Assembly (NCBI GenBank): GCA_014529385.2
Contig: CM043947.1
Location: forward strand, 120,540,891-120,604,890
Reading direction: 5' to 3'
DNA from: Adiantum capillus-veneris
Taxonomy: Eukaryota; Streptophyta; Polypodiopsida; Polypodiales; Pteridaceae
Length of the DNA stretch: 64,000 bases
Shown: one piece after another, positions 21,548 to 32,162 of the stretch
Numbering within the stretch: the stretch's first letter is position 1
How the letters are laid out: every line of letters starts with the position of its first letter
Notes under the pieces: generated by a model
The model's database searches: none
Told to the model about the DNA's origin: nothing
What the model saw: only the letters and a program-made list of their open reading frames with translations
Translations under genes and position numbers: made by a program

Positions 21548-21957
21548 TTAAAGCAATGTCAAGAGCGTGTATGGAAAGTCGTAGGTCAATGGGTTTGAAT
21601 TAACGCCAAATACACAAGCCGTAGGTCAAATCCGGTTGCGTTTTTCTACGAAAAAACGTAAATGGCTATCGGAAATGGCTTCTATGCCTACTGAAACCAT
21701 CCGTAGACGATTAGGTTGTCTTTAGGCAATGTCAAGAGCACGTATGACAAGCCGTAGGTCAAACGGATAGAAGAAACGCCAAATACACAAGCCGTAGGTC
21801 AAATCCGATTGCGTTTTTCTACGAAAAAACGCAAACGGACTTCGAAAATGGCTTTTATGGCTACCGACGAACCATCCGTAGTCCATTAGGTCGTCTTAAA
21901 GCAATGTCAAGAGCGCGTATGGCAAGCCGTAGGTCAAACGAATAGAAGAAACACAGA
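21548..21957 (-). repeat. 173-bp satellite array, inverted orientation (about 2.4 copies)
   Basis: The phrase 'gcaatgtcaagagcg' recurs at 21552, 21726 and 21900, giving spacings of 173-175 bp. The unit is the reverse complement of the array at 51876-52960. Each unit carries 'TGCGTTTTTC.ACGAAAAAACGCA', a potential hairpin. Confidence 0.9.
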
Positions 21958-22517
21958 GGCTTCTCAGTAGCCAGAGGCACGGGTACTACGCCTTCGGGCT
22001 TCACACCCGAGGGTCCGACACCTTGGGGGGGGACACCTACGGGGGGGGGATGTCTATGGGTACGACGCCTGCTTCTCCCATCACGGCCGTTTCGACACCT
22101 AGGGGTGGGACAGAGGCGGGTACGTCCTCATCTCTGCAGCACAGGCGCACTCGCCGATCTCGACGATCGTCAGGTGGAGGTGGTGGTTGATGTGGAGGAG
22201 GGTCCACAGATGCTTCGACACCCAGGTACACCTCTCGGCACACAAGAGCTGATCAAGGAGTTGGCTTCTCCTCTCATCCAGATCGGAACTGTTGATATTC
22301 CGGCGTAGTAAAATTAGCAATCACACCCAGTCCGCACTAATCTTCCACGAGTGTCTTGATGCACTAAAATTACATATCCAGGCAATCTCATCCAATTAGG
22401 AATATTCAGTGGTTGGCACATCAAAATGCAACACAAATGCTCACATATGCATGTTGCAAGACATAGAAACATAAAGTCACCGATGAACATTCCTCCCGCA
22501 TAACCTAACAAGGTTCG
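21958..22517. other. G-rich spacer and flank of the nested LTR cluster
   Basis: Two G8 runs occur near 22025-22050. From about 22320 the sequence resembles, on the minus strand, the downstream side of the gypsy relic at 30.4-32.7 kb. The phrase 'cctcccgcataac' at 22494 recurs at 30468 and 30598. The last five bases, GTTCG (22513-22517), are the target duplication of the element starting at 22518. Confidence 0.5.
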
Positions 22518-23650
22518 TGTCACATGACACACCCAACCCTATGTGTCAGTGGACAAGCTACAGCACGACAAGGGTTCTGTCAGTCCAGTCAGTCTAGATT
22601 AGCAAGTGTTCTGGCACTTTTGTGAGTCTGTTTGCAGAACGTGCATGCCTAGGCACTTAGTGTAGATGCATATCCTCTGGTTGCACACAGCATTATCATA
22701 AGCATTCCCATCAGAATCCATCAGAATCCTTCAGGAGAATTTTCCAGTGTATTTAACCTATTTTCCCTACTTTTGACATTTTTCACATATTAATTTAAGT
22801 GACTTTTGTTGGAAAGTAGGTAGGGCAAAATGAGTAAGGTTGTATATAAGCAAACCTAGGCTAGCACTAATTGGCAGAAGAGGCAACAGGAGCACCTTGC
22901 TCAACATGCAACTTCTCAGCAAGATCCCCCCCTTGGTGGCGTTTTCCCTCCAAGCAAAGACTCCCCTAGCCCTAGCGTTTTCCATCAAGCACCCATCGCC
23001 CATAGCCTCCCAAGCATTGCCGTTTTCAACAGGCATTAGCATCGCCATAGCCTCTCATGCATTGGCGTTTTTCATCAAGAAGTTTCACCTCCAGACAACC
23101 TCAGCCTAGCGTTTCCAGAACCCCAAGTCGCCCCCATTTGCTTGGCGTTTTCAGCAGATAAAGACCAACAGATTTCAGCCATTAAGATCCAGCCATATCA
23201 GCGTTTTTAGAAGCAGAATTTTCAGCGATTTCAGCCAGCAAAATTCAGCCTATTAGCGTTTTTGGACAGCAGATAAAGAGCCTTAGATTTCAGCCATAGC
23301 GTCGGTCTCGTCATCCCCGTCGTTGACATCGATCTAGCCTAGACTTGCATCAGTCACATGCATTCACTTTGTACCAGTTTGTGCAATCAATCGTAGACCA
23401 CTCTCGCCAACAAGAGTGGGGCCTTCGGAGGAGGGTTTTACAACGTCTCTGGTGTCGTATTCTCTTCTCTCTCTATCTCTCAGTCTCACACACTCTCATG
23501 CACAGTGTCCATTCACTTTGTTAGTGATCATTGCACTCTCTCATTAAGAACGGAAGGCTCTCCCTTCCATAAGAACAAAAGGAACCTTGAGCACAATTCG
23601 GAGCACTCATCTTGAGCAAAGTACAACATTCATTCCGCTGCACCTGTACA
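22518..23650 (+). repeat. 5' LTR of the 22.5-30.4 kb element
   Basis: 1133 bp. It is near-identical to 29312-30428, and differences are mostly single substitutions plus a small 'ccatcagaat' duplication near 22710. A recurrent 'gcgttttt' / 'cagcctagcg' phrase fills the interior at 22940-23300. Confidence 0.92.
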
Positions 23651-23651
23651 T

Positions 23652-23663
23652 TGGTATTAGAGC
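23652..23663 (+). other. Primer-binding site (initiator Met type)
   Basis: TGGTATTAGAGC differs at one base from TGGTATCAGAGC, the complement of the plant initiator tRNA-Met 3' end. It starts one base after the 5' LTR, the same spacing as in the other Met-primed elements here. Confidence 0.85.
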
Positions 23664-24143
23664 TTTGGTAGTGTTCTGCATCACTCAAGGAAAGAAGCAC
23701 AAGAACCACATAATTTGTTTTGCTTGTTGTGGTCGCACGTAACCCAAGTCTACTTGGGCGTGTCGATTCCTAATCGTGTTTTTGAAGAGTGACAGGAAAC
23801 TGAGGAAAGAAGGGCTTGTCCAGCCTCCCCTTGTGCCTCTTTTCACTCATTGAGAGCGGACCGTGCACTTAGCGGCTGGCCAATCGACGTGAGGCAGGAA
23901 AATACAACCTTTGTGTGAGCGCAAGGCCACCAAGGGGTGCACCCGCGGAAAAGAGCAGAACTCGGGTGAAGAGAAGATCCTTCTCTAACACAGATTGCAA
24001 GCTAAAGAAGAACCTCAAGACCCTCAAGAACCGCAAGAACCTCAAGACCCGCAAGAACCTTAAGAAACCAAGAACCCCAAGAACCCCAAGTTCCTCGTGA
24101 ACTTAGGAACCCAAGAACTCACAAGAACCCACGACTTCAGTGG

Positions 24144-24910
24144 ATGGTCATCACTCGAAGCGGAATGGATACTTCGCTTGGAGGTGATGAGCATGAGAGA
24201 GGTGAAGAAGAATTTTCCCCACAAGGAGGTTTTTCCGACCCTCCCCCTTCCCCATCTACGCCAAAGCTTGCACTAGATCCTATGATGCTTTTCGACAAGA
24301 TGGTGATGGACATGAAGTTAGAACAGCAGAAAGAATGGCAGCCATAAAGCGCGAGTCCCAAGAAAGAAGAGTAGAAATGGCTTGCTAGCGCGAAGAAAGT
24401 CGGTTAGCCTTTGAGCGTGAGCGTGAGCAAGCACGCTTGGCGGATGAACAGAGAAACCGATACATACAAGAGTATGAAGAACAGAGCGCCCGACACATGA
24501 AAGAGATGTTGTGACTTTTTTCTCATGTGCAGGCCCAGTTTGCACAGGATCCGGAACAAGAGACTCTCTCAGTCTCTTCTCCAAAGCATGACACACAGGA
24601 TTTGAATGATAATGATGAGCATGATGATGATTTGAATGATAATGATAAGCATGATGATTTGAATGATAATGATGAGCATGATGATTTGGATGACACTGAC
24701 AAGCATGATGATTTGCATGATAAAGATGTGATTTCTCACAAGCATGATGATTTACATGAAGATGACGTGATTGTTCACAAAGATGATGAGTTAGTTGATG
24801 CTTTTTCTAGCGAAGCTAACCTCGTTGCAGATTTGATCAATCACGAAGGATCGATCTTGGCTCTCGAGCCTAGGTCCAAAGAACCCTTATATGAAGTATT
24901 ATGTGTTTGA
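24144..24910 (+). pseudogene. Gag-like protein remnant with Asp-rich repeats
   Basis: Begins 'MVITRSGMDTSLGGD' at 24144, a start style common in plant gypsy gag proteins. A shift near 24340 leads to a charged, probably coiled-coil stretch ('REESRLAFERERE', 'NRYIQEYEEQSARHMKEML'), then 'FSHVQAQFAQDPEQE'. From 24599 it reads Asp-rich tandem units (DLNDNDEHDD) and finally 'NHEGSILALEPRSKEPLYEV' before a stop at 24908. At least two stops occur on the way. No zinc knuckle or enzyme motif is seen. The gag call is inference from position. Confidence 0.55.
24599..24745 (+). repeat. Coding minisatellite (Asp/His-rich)
   Basis: Units of 30-33 bp around 'gatttgaatgataatgatga' and 'gcatgatgat' repeat about five times in phase with the reading frame, giving D-L-N-D-N-D-E/K-H-D-D blocks. 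Confidence 0.9.
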
Positions 24911-24975
24911 ATGATGCGTCAGCATGCATTGTTCGAGTGTTTCATTCATGATCGTTTCCTGTATTTTAGTCAGCG

Positions 24976-25416
24976 TGTAAGGATTCTAGTCGCTAATCCT
25001 TAATTAAGTACTTAAACTCATGATTAAGACTTAAGAAACTGAAACTGAACTTAGAACAAGACTTAGAAGACTCTGTGTTTGATTGATTGACTTTTCTAAA
25101 ACTGAGTACAATAGGCTCCTTATATAGGAGATGAAGAGACACAAATGAAAAGACACATCTCCTGGTGAAGAGACATGACTTTAGACGTAAAGACACATCC
25201 TTTCGGCGAAGAGCTGCAACCATTAGGCGAAGAGTCGCACCCGTAGAGCAAAGGGGTGTGACCAGTCGTCGAAGGAGTGTGGCTTTTGGAGACGAGGCAC
25301 GTCTCTTGAGCGAAGGGTCGTGACCATCCAAGCGCAGGGGTTCTGCTTGGCATGGCACTTCGCATATCTGCAACTAGGAGTAGATGTTATACTGCAACAT
25401 AGTCACAATCGTGACA
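24976..25416 (-). repeat. 3' LTR of the minus-strand nested element
   Basis: Adjacent to the polypurine tract. It carries 'attct' extra at 24982 relative to the other LTR. It contains the phrase 'tccttatataggag', a possible TATA region read on the minus strand as CTCCTATATAAGGA. Confidence 0.92.
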
Positions 25417-26046
25417 TTCCCTCCCTCTTAAAATAAAACCCAGGTTAGTTGAAGAAAACTCCGAGAAGAAGGAAATGTATTGTTGTAGTGCTTCTGCATC
25501 CAAAGCTCTCTCTGTTAAGTCCCATGTCATGGCACTGTTATTGACCATGACTATTTTGCCAAACTGAAAACTGATCATATTTGCAACTTGATAAGTGCCT
25601 TTGTCAAAGTCTTTTGTAACTTCAAGCTTTGTCCAAGAAAAGATTGAATCTGTATTTGCTTCGAGTGAAATTATTGATAAACTGACTTGAGTTGTCGGTT
25701 GAGTGATGACCACTGGTTGGAAATCTGTAAGGTACTCCATTGGTTTGTCTGGAACAGTAAAATCCTCCTGAAGGGATGTCGTAGACTGAGACAGAGTAGT
25801 GTTTGGAGGTATATCCATCTGTAAAGGCTTATCACTAGAACAATTCATATCAAAGGATTCATTTGCAGCAACTAAAGTCGTGCTGCAAGAGTCTGTATCT
25901 GCTTTATCCTTTGCACCGTTGAAGGTAAGGACTGGAGTCTTCAAGTTTGAAGAATTATCATTCACCATAGCATCTGGTATCTGTTTAGAGACAAAGACTG
26001 TATTCTGCAAGGGCGGTGATGAGGCGAATTTTCCTGCCTGGATCAC
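25387..26046 (-). pseudogene. C-terminal part of the nested element's protein, function unknown
   Basis: An open frame of about 219 residues, running from the MITE insertion point to the 3' LTR, with no family I recognise. It is Ser/Thr/Asp-rich ('SLSIISLEANTDSIFSWTKL', 'TWDLTERALDAEALQQYI') and ends just inside the LTR. It should be the continuation of the 26294-27113 frame before the MITE landed. It has no zinc knuckle, protease or RT motif. It could be a gag C-terminus or a captured host sequence. Confidence 0.5.
25417..25432 (-). other. Polypurine tract (minus strand)
   Basis: TTTAAGAGGGAGGGAA on the minus strand immediately precedes the TGTCACG start of the 3' LTR. Confidence 0.8.
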
Positions 26047-26048
26047 GG

Positions 26049-26293
26049 CCCGGGTAGGTCACCTAATAAAAATGTAATCTATCACGTGAGTTCAACAGAA
26101 GGGTATTTAAAGTTCTTGAAACTTACAGAATATATATACAGAAGGGCATTATTTTTTCAAATTTGAAAAAAACTTACAGATTTTAAAAGAAAAGGGTACA
26201 TTATATTCTTAACAAAATTCATAGATAAGGGGTTTTACAAACATGTTTTGAACGCACGTGATATGGTAGTTTTACACATAGTGAACCTCCCGA
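26049..26293. mobile_element. MITE with 9-bp target duplication, copy 1
   Basis: The 245-bp unit is bounded by GGATCACGG at 26040-26048 and 26294-26302. Its ends (CCCGGGTAGGTCACCTA and, inverted, TCGGGAGGTTCACTA) are imperfect inverted repeats. The interior matches the reverse complement of 53974-54218 closely, including 'cacgtgagttcaacagaagg' and 'tatctatgaattttgttaag'. A 9-bp duplication is the hallmark of Mutator-type (MULE) transposition. It codes for nothing and splits the host element's gene. Confidence 0.8.
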
Positions 26294-27113
26294 GGATCAC
26301 GGTCAAAGAAGGGTTTATGTGCTTGTTGGTTGTCACATAAGAACTGGAATCTTCTGAATCTTTAGCTTTCTCAGCAGGTATTAAGGCTTCCAATTGAGAA
26401 GGGGGAGGTCGAGGGAGTTGTTGCCTCTTAGACCTCTGAAGGATCCTCTTGCACAAGGAAAGGATCACTAAATCTTCAACTTTACCACCATCGGATAAGA
26501 AAGACTTAAATGTAGGACATGGCTCGCGAGGAGTAACTTGTCCAGCGTTGTAGCATTCACGACCGAGTACTCGACTAGGATCGGATAATTGTGCCACTAA
26601 GTAAGCCCATCTTGATATCGTTGGTGATCCTTTGGAAGCTTCATATTGCTGCTTTTGTTGTTGATGATTCGAATAAGAAGTTGGTTGCTTAGTACTGTAA
26701 CATTTCCAAGAATATTCATGGTGAGAGTGTTGCTGCTCGCACGAAGGTACTTTGCGTCTAGTTGTCTCTGAGAAACCATGCTTTAGGTGAGAAAATTTTG
26801 GTTCCTGCTCGCACGAAGGTACTTTGCGTCTAGTTGTCTCTGAGAAACCATGCTTTGGGTGAGAAAATTTTGGTTCCGAAGGCTTATGTTTGAGTGGTTC
26901 TTTCTGGTTGACCACTGAAGCGCCGGAAGAAGATGTATGTATTGTCTGAGAAGTTGTTGGTTGACTCCGAGAAGGGGTTTGCATTTGCATTTGATCCAAG
27001 CGAGTGTGAATTGATGCGAGGCTTGATGAAATTGCTGCCATCTCCTTTCTGAGAACTGCTATTAGATCCTCGGGTACAGGTGTATGCGACGTAGAGGCAA
27101 AATCTGGCTCCAT
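26294..27113 (-). pseudogene. N-terminal part of the nested element's gag-like protein
   Basis: Starts 'MEPDFASTSHTPVPEDL' at 27113 with a heptad-like segment ('LRKEMAAISSSLASIHTRLD'), then Ser/Thr/Gln-rich sequence. Two 24-residue tandem repeats ('KFSHPKHGFSETTRRKVPSC') follow, then 'CYNAGQVTPREPC' and a basic 'LCKRILQRSKRQQLPRPPPS' region. The frame is open but runs into the MITE, which adds a foreign tail ending at 26235. No known domain was recognised. The position after the primer site and 1-kb leader suggests gag. Confidence 0.55.
26737..26880 (-). repeat. 72-bp coding tandem duplication
   Basis: 'ctcgcacgaaggtactttgc' recurs exactly at 26737 and 26809. The two 72-bp units differ at very few bases and keep the frame, so 24 residues are duplicated. 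Confidence 0.92.
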
Positions 27114-27119
27114 CGCCGA

Positions 27120-28182
27120 TCAGCTACTGGGAAAGAGGAGTGTGGGGAACCACCCAAAAACATCGAGAACAAGCGCGAGAGAACAATTGTTTCTTGTTGG
27201 GCTTTGTTAAATGTTTGTCTGCAAACCAGGCACCAAGGGGGTAGCGAAGCCATTGTAAATCTTAGGGCGGTTAATTGCCAGTATATATGGAGGGTTTTTT
27301 TCGAATCTGCTGCCCACCGCATGCCTCTGATTCGTGAAGGCGACGAAGTGTGGACGCTAGGAGGCTGCTGGCTGGGCTGAAATCGTATGTTGGCTGGGAA
27401 TTTCTTACGTGGCTTGGAAGGGGTTAAAACAATTGAAGCATTTTGTGTCCACACTACTTCTTAAAATTGGGCCAAAATTTTGGAATTGACCAGCCTATGT
27501 TAATAAACCTTGTCTGGAAAAATATTCAAGCTCTAGCTTATCAAATAGAAGATAGTAGCTCAAAATCTCTACACTGGAGCAAAACCACGTGCAAGGCAGC
27601 CGCATACGTGACAGGAGAATGCCCACGAGCATGCAAAGAGATACCACGGGTGGCTAAGAAGTGTACGCTGGCTTCCAACTTTGGGGCTGGTTATATTTTA
27701 ATGGGTTTGAGTTAATTGGCCAATAGTTTAGCAATTTGGTCCCGCTCAGTAAAAAAAAAAAAAACCTAGCCAATCTGATGTGAAATGTGCAACAGGCACA
27801 TTCGATGAAAGAACTCCAGCGTGAGATTCTACAGCCAGCCACTGCCGCAAGAGGAGTGTCCCTTCACCAAGGGGCACACCGGTGGCATAAGATGTGCGCA
27901 TTGCGCGAGGGAGACCAGCCAGAAAGGAGCCACTATGAATGTGCGCATGTGAGGGAGATTTCCACCATCAGCGCCATCTCTACATGGGTAAGAAGGCAAT
28001 CCCCTATTTGCCACTCGGTGTGTGTGTGTCCGGAAGAGGGTACGTATGCAGGTTTACATACGTAGGTTACACACTGGCATCAAAATCCACCTTTCTGTGG
28101 CTTCCATACAACTGCAGGAAGGGCGGGAGAGGGGAGCGGCGAGGGTGAGAGGCTCACAACCTTCGGGTCCCGGGAAAAAATT
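27120..28182 (-). other. Leader of nested element, no gene recognised
   Basis: About 1 kb between the gag-like start and the primer site. A run of 14 A residues lies at about 27751. Frames on both strands lack recognisable motifs. Confidence 0.45.
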
Positions 28183-28194
28183 GCTCTGATACCA
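28183..28194 (-). other. Primer-binding site (initiator Met)
   Basis: On the minus strand TGGTATCAGAGC is an exact match to the plant initiator tRNA-Met 3' end complement. It lies one base after the LTR end. Confidence 0.9.
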
Positions 28195-28195
28195 C

Positions 28196-28631
28196 TGTAA
28201 GGAGTCGCTAATCCTTAATTAAGTACTTAAACTCATGATTAAGACTTAAGAAACTGAAACTGAACTTAGAACAAGACTTAGAAGACTTTGTGTTTGATTG
28301 ATTGACTTTTCTAAAACTGAGTACAACAGGCTCCTTATATAGGAGACGAAGAGACACAAATGAAAAGACACATCTCCTGGTGAAGAGACATGACTTTAGA
28401 CGTAAAGACACATCCTTTCGGCGAAGAGCTACAACCATTAGGCGAAGAGTCGCACCCGTAGAGCAAAGGGGTGTGACTAGTCGTCGAAGGAGTGTGGCTT
28501 TTGGCGACGAGGCACGTCTCTTGAGCGAAGGGTCGTGACCATCCAAGCGCAGGGGTTCTGCTTGGCATGGCACTTCGCATATTTGCAACTAGGAGTAGAT
28601 GTTATACTGCAACATAGTCACAATCGTGACA
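28196..28631 (-). repeat. 5' LTR of the minus-strand nested element
   Basis: Pairs with 24976-25416. CAGCG at 28632-28636 duplicates 24971-24975. Confidence 0.92.
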
Positions 28632-29311
28632 CAGCGTCGTTACGTGATCCCTTTTCTTAGGCATGACATATTGTACGTTGAACACGTTTCACTCGTGAAT
28701 GAGCACGGATGTATGCGGATTATTCATGAAAAGCTAAAAAGTATGCATTCAAGGAAGTCGCATTCCATGTCTCTTCCTTGGCACGACACAGTTGTAGAAA
28801 GAACACATGGAAGTATGAGCACCAAGCATGGGCATTTCCGTTGTGAATTGCCACAGTTGATTGCTCTAGATCATGAGAGAAAGATTCAATCTCATTGTTT
28901 GCGTGTGTGTGGTCAACGGTTTGGCACTCCGTCTCTTTGTTCATCTACATTGCATGCACAGTCTATTAGGACGATATGATTTTTTCCAATCACTTTACAT
29001 GGAATAGGTATGTTCATGGTTTTGTGTTGGAAATGGTTTCAGGAATTTTCAACCATGAAGATTCTTGAAGAAGAAAGAAGCATGACACTCGACGAAGTTG
29101 AAGCATTGAAGGAGCCACACAAGACTTTGTGTCGCTTTCGGCGCGGCCCAAAGAAGCAAGCGTTGCAGACCTTTATGAAGTTCAAGTACTGCACGACCCA
29201 TACATCAGAGTGGGCCGGCAAAGAGTCCCTTCCAGGATTCCAGATGCTATTGGCGATCTCCCTCGACGCCATACAGTTCGGTACCAGTACCTCACTTTGA
29301 AAAGGAGGGGA
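28632..29311 (+). other. 3' internal part of the 22.5-30.4 kb element
   Basis: Continues the interior of the outer element after the nested insertion. One frame (about 28640-28979) and a second ('MKILEEERSMTLDEVEALKE', from 29055) are open but match no family I know. The purine tract AAAGGAGGGGA (29301-29311) ends the region. It may be the decayed end of the element's single protein. Confidence 0.45.
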
Positions 29312-30428
29312 TGTCACGTGACACATCCAACCCTATGTGTCCGTGAACAAGCTACAGCACGGCAAGGGTTCCGTCAGTCCAGTCAGTCTAGATTAGCAAG
29401 TGCTCTGGCACTTTTGTGAGTGTTCGCAGACCGTGCATGCCCAAGCACTTAGTGTAGATGCATATCCTCCGGTTGCACACAGCATGATCATAAGCATTCC
29501 CATCAGAATCCTTCAGGGGAATTTTCCAGTGCATTTAACCTATTTTTCCTATTTTTGACATTTTTCACTTATTAATTTAAGTGACTTTTGTTGGAAAGTA
29601 GGTAGGGCAAATTGAGTAAGGTTGTATATAAGCAAACCTAAGCTAGCACTAATTGGCAGAAGAGGCAGTAGGAGCACCTTGCTTAACAGGCAACTTCTCA
29701 GCAAGATCCCCCCCTTGGTGGCGTTTTCCCTCCAAGCAAAGACTCCCCTAGCCCTAGCGTTTTCCATCAAGCACCCATCGCCCATAGCCTCCCAAGCATT
29801 GGCGTTTTTAGCAGGCATTAGCATCGCCATAGCCTCCCATGCATTGGTGTTTTTCATCAAGAAGTTTCACCGCCAAACAACCTCAGCCTAGCGTTCCCAG
29901 AACCCCAAGTCGCCCCCATTTGCCTGGCGTTTTCAGCAGATAAAGACCAACAGATTTCAGCCATTAAGAACCAGCCATATCAGCGTTTTTAGAAGCAGAA
30001 TTTTCAGCGATTTCAGCCAGCAGAATTCAGCCTATTAGCGTTTTTGGACAGCAGATAAAGAGCCTTAGATTTCAGCCATAGCGTCGGTCTCGTCATCCCC
30101 GTCGTCGACATCGATCTAGCCTAGACTTGCATCAGACACATGCATTCACTTTGTACCAGTTTGTGCAATCAATCGTAGACCACTCTCGCCAACGAGAGTG
30201 GGGCCTTCGGAGGAGGGTTTTACGTCTCTGGTGTCGTATTCTCTTCTCTCTCTATCTCTCAGTCTCACACACTCTCATGCACAGTGTCCATTCACTTTGT
30301 TAGTGATCATTGCACTCTCTCATTAAGAATGGAAGGCTCTCCCTGCCATAAGAACAAAAGGAACCTTGAGCACAGTTCGGAGCACTCATCTTGAGCAAAG
30401 TACAACATTCATTCCGCTACACCTTACA
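29312..30428 (+). repeat. 3' LTR of the 22.5-30.4 kb element
   Basis: Pairs with 22518-23650. GTTCG follows at 30429-30433. Confidence 0.92.
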
Positions 30429-30433
30429 GTTCG

Positions 30434-30860
30434 GGCCGGAAGATATTCAACAACTCCCTCATCACTCCTCCCGCATAACTTAAAAAAGGTCTGGGCCAGG
30501 AGATATAGAGGCCTTTTACAACCAAACGCCCCCCAGACCGCAACTTGCGTCGTTTGGATGTGGTGAGAGTAACCATTGCTCATACGTCTTAATACTCCTC
30601 CCGCATAACGGCCGGGAGTAACAACAATAATATTTTTCAAGCATACGACTAAATGCTCCCCAGACATCCCGTCTGCGACGTTCGGAGGTTCAAACAATAC
30701 TAAAACAACATTTCTCATTACTCCACCTAGGAGTAAAATCACCAATCATTGAAACCACTATTTAAAACCAGAGTCAAACAATTCAAATCGGCACCAAGAC
30801 AAGTTTAAAACAGATACCATCCATTTCAAACAAATTTTCAAACAATACTTTCTAGCTATG
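30434..30860 (-). repeat. Degenerate tandem units downstream of gypsy relic
   Basis: 'cctcccgcataac' occurs at 30468 and 30598 (130 bp apart) and again at 22494 beyond the inserted element. A 'ccccagac' plus 'gacgtt.gga' phrase repeats with the same spacing. On the minus strand each unit contains TTATGCGGGAGGA, which looks like a polypurine tract. They could be multiplied 3' ends of the gypsy element. Confidence 0.45.
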
Positions 30861-30881
30861 AATAAAAAACAAGTAGAGAGT

Positions 30882-31330
30882 TCATGTGAGGTTTTGTTCG
30901 GACAACCGAACTTTGAGGACGATTGGCTTGTCCTTTTGCATCACAGTGATGGTTTGGTTCCGAACCTGGAGAGTCACATCATTCTTGTCGTGCCAAGGTA
31001 TGCCCAAGAGAACATCGCAATTGTCCAACTTCATGATGTGGAAATCAGCTTTTCCATGATAATCTTGGATAGTCATTGGAAGAGCACCAATGAGTAGTAC
31101 CACTTTTTGAGTTTGCCCTGTGACTAGCTCGCTTCAATTTCTCCACCCTCTGCATCATAATCAAAGTGCATCTGCTTTAAGAATTTTGGATGGATGAAGT
31201 TCTCTGTAGCTCCGGGGTTGCCATAAATATCAAGAACTAGTCCAATAGCGGGTCTAGCTCTCTTAGTTGGAGGTGGCGCTGGGGTTTTGTCGACCTTGGT
31301 GCGGGCGTCGGCTTCGCTAGTTAGTGCGAT
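30882..31330 (-). pseudogene. Gypsy protease remnant
   Basis: The upstream part reads 'LVLDIYGNPGATENFIHPKF' (about 31175-31235), the retropepsin active-site region. The usual D-S/T-G-A is N-P-G-A here, so the catalytic Asp is lost. After a shift near 31110, 'LDNCDVLLGIPWHDKNDVTL' is the second protease block. It resembles the protease at 63340-63600, which also has Pro in the active-site loop. No RT follows; the region ends in the degenerate repeats. Confidence 0.75.
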
Positions 31331-31333
31331 GGG

Positions 31334-31376
31334 GACAAATAGAATGGTTATGCCCTGTTTGAAAGCATCCAAAGCA
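31334..31376 (-). pseudogene. Gypsy gag zinc knuckle
   Basis: A minus-strand frame reads C-F-G-C-F-Q-T-G-H-N-H-S-I-C, the CX2CX4HX4C motif. It is preceded by 'LTPQQRDTLLQEGR', a typical lead-in for plant gypsy knuckles. Confidence 0.8.
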
Positions 31377-31463
31377 TCGGCCTTCTTGTAGTAAGGTGTC
31401 TCGTTGTTGAGGCGTTAAACGAGGCCTTTGCGGTTGGTTTTCACGAGACTCTCAAGAATTTGT

Positions 31464-32162
31464 TCATTGTTGCCGAGAGTTGTGGTAAGTGACCGGAGAT
31501 TCTTCTGTGGTGAACTCTAGCTTTCCCTTCATCAGTTTGTAGCCGACCGCGGCATGGTCCATAAGCTCTTGCATGGTGGAGACTTGCTTGGAGAGATAAT
31601 ATTCTTGCAATGGTGATGGTAGCCCAATGGTGTATCGCTCGCATTGGGCCTCCAAGGGAAGGATCCTAAAGAAGGACACCGGAAGGTACAGGTTGAGAAA
31701 CCATTGGTTGTTGTCGTCCATGGTTTCGGTGGCAAGCATTTTCAAGTTGCCCCACTCTGCCATAATCCGGACTTCAAACATAGAAGTCATGTAACTGTGT
31801 GCAAAAACTGTCTTGAAAGCTTGCCAGGTCCTTGGAGCTTGCGGTTGTGTCGCGATTGAACTCCACCAGTGCATAGCATTATCTTTAAGAAATTCTGCTG
31901 CTCGAGAAATCTTGGATTCTTCTGTATAGTTCCCCAAAGCATAGATGTTGTCGAATTGCTGTAGGAACTGCAATGCTTTCTTGCGATCTTTCTCCTCGGA
32001 AAAAGTGAAAAATTTTACTGTCGTGCCGCCATCTTTGAAATCTTTGGGTTGGTTAGGTGCATATCCCGGGTATGGATAATAAGGGTATCCATATAGGCTC
32101 CAACCATTGTAGCCTGGTGGTGGTGGTGGTGGGGGCAATGGTGGTGGCAAAGGCAGTTGCAC
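31464..32162 (-). pseudogene. Gypsy gag capsid region
   Basis: Pro-rich start, then 'VKFFTFSEEKDRKKALQFLQ', 'FLKDNAMHWWSSIATQPQ', 'TWQAFKTVFAHSY' and 'GLPSPLQEYYLSKQVSTMQE'. This is a retrotransposon gag (capsid) domain, colinear with the gag at 62430-62900 ('RKKALSFLQQFD', 'GNAGQWWTTLLLQGQAP', 'CCGLPKGLRKY'). The two elements are related but well diverged. The frame is broken before the zinc knuckle. Confidence 0.85.

Larger units (their letters stand above)
24976..28631 (-). mobile_element. Non-autonomous LTR retrotransposon inserted in the 22.5-30.4 kb element
   Basis: LTRs 24976-25416 and 28196-28631 differ by about seven substitutions and one small indel by eye. On the minus strand they begin TGTCACGATTGTGAC and end ..CTTACA. 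CAGCG flanks both ends (24971-24975 and 28632-28636). The primer site (28183-28194) and purine tract (25417-25432) both read on the minus strand. The 2.8-kb interior holds one gag-like frame and no polymerase. It is the youngest-looking LTR pair in the window, and a MITE lies inside it. Confidence 0.92.
22518..30428 (+). mobile_element. Non-autonomous LTR retrotransposon (host of nested insertion)
   Basis: LTRs 22518-23650 and 29312-30428 are near-identical, begin TGTCAC(A/G)TGACAC and end ..ACA. GTTCG flanks the whole unit at 22513-22517 and 30429-30433. A primer site matching initiator tRNA-Met with one change lies at 23652, and a purine tract precedes the 3' LTR. Leaving out the inserted element at 24976-28631, the internal region is only about 2.0 kb. 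It encodes a gag-like, Asp-rich protein remnant and no polymerase. It therefore depended on a helper element. Confidence 0.92.

Noticed and set aside
22037-22320. Pro/Arg-rich open frames on the minus strand
   Set aside because: They arise from G-rich low-complexity sequence and have no recognisable motif.
27062-27454. 130-codon minus-strand frame in the leader of the nested element
   Set aside because: It overlaps the gag-like start in another frame and shows no motif.
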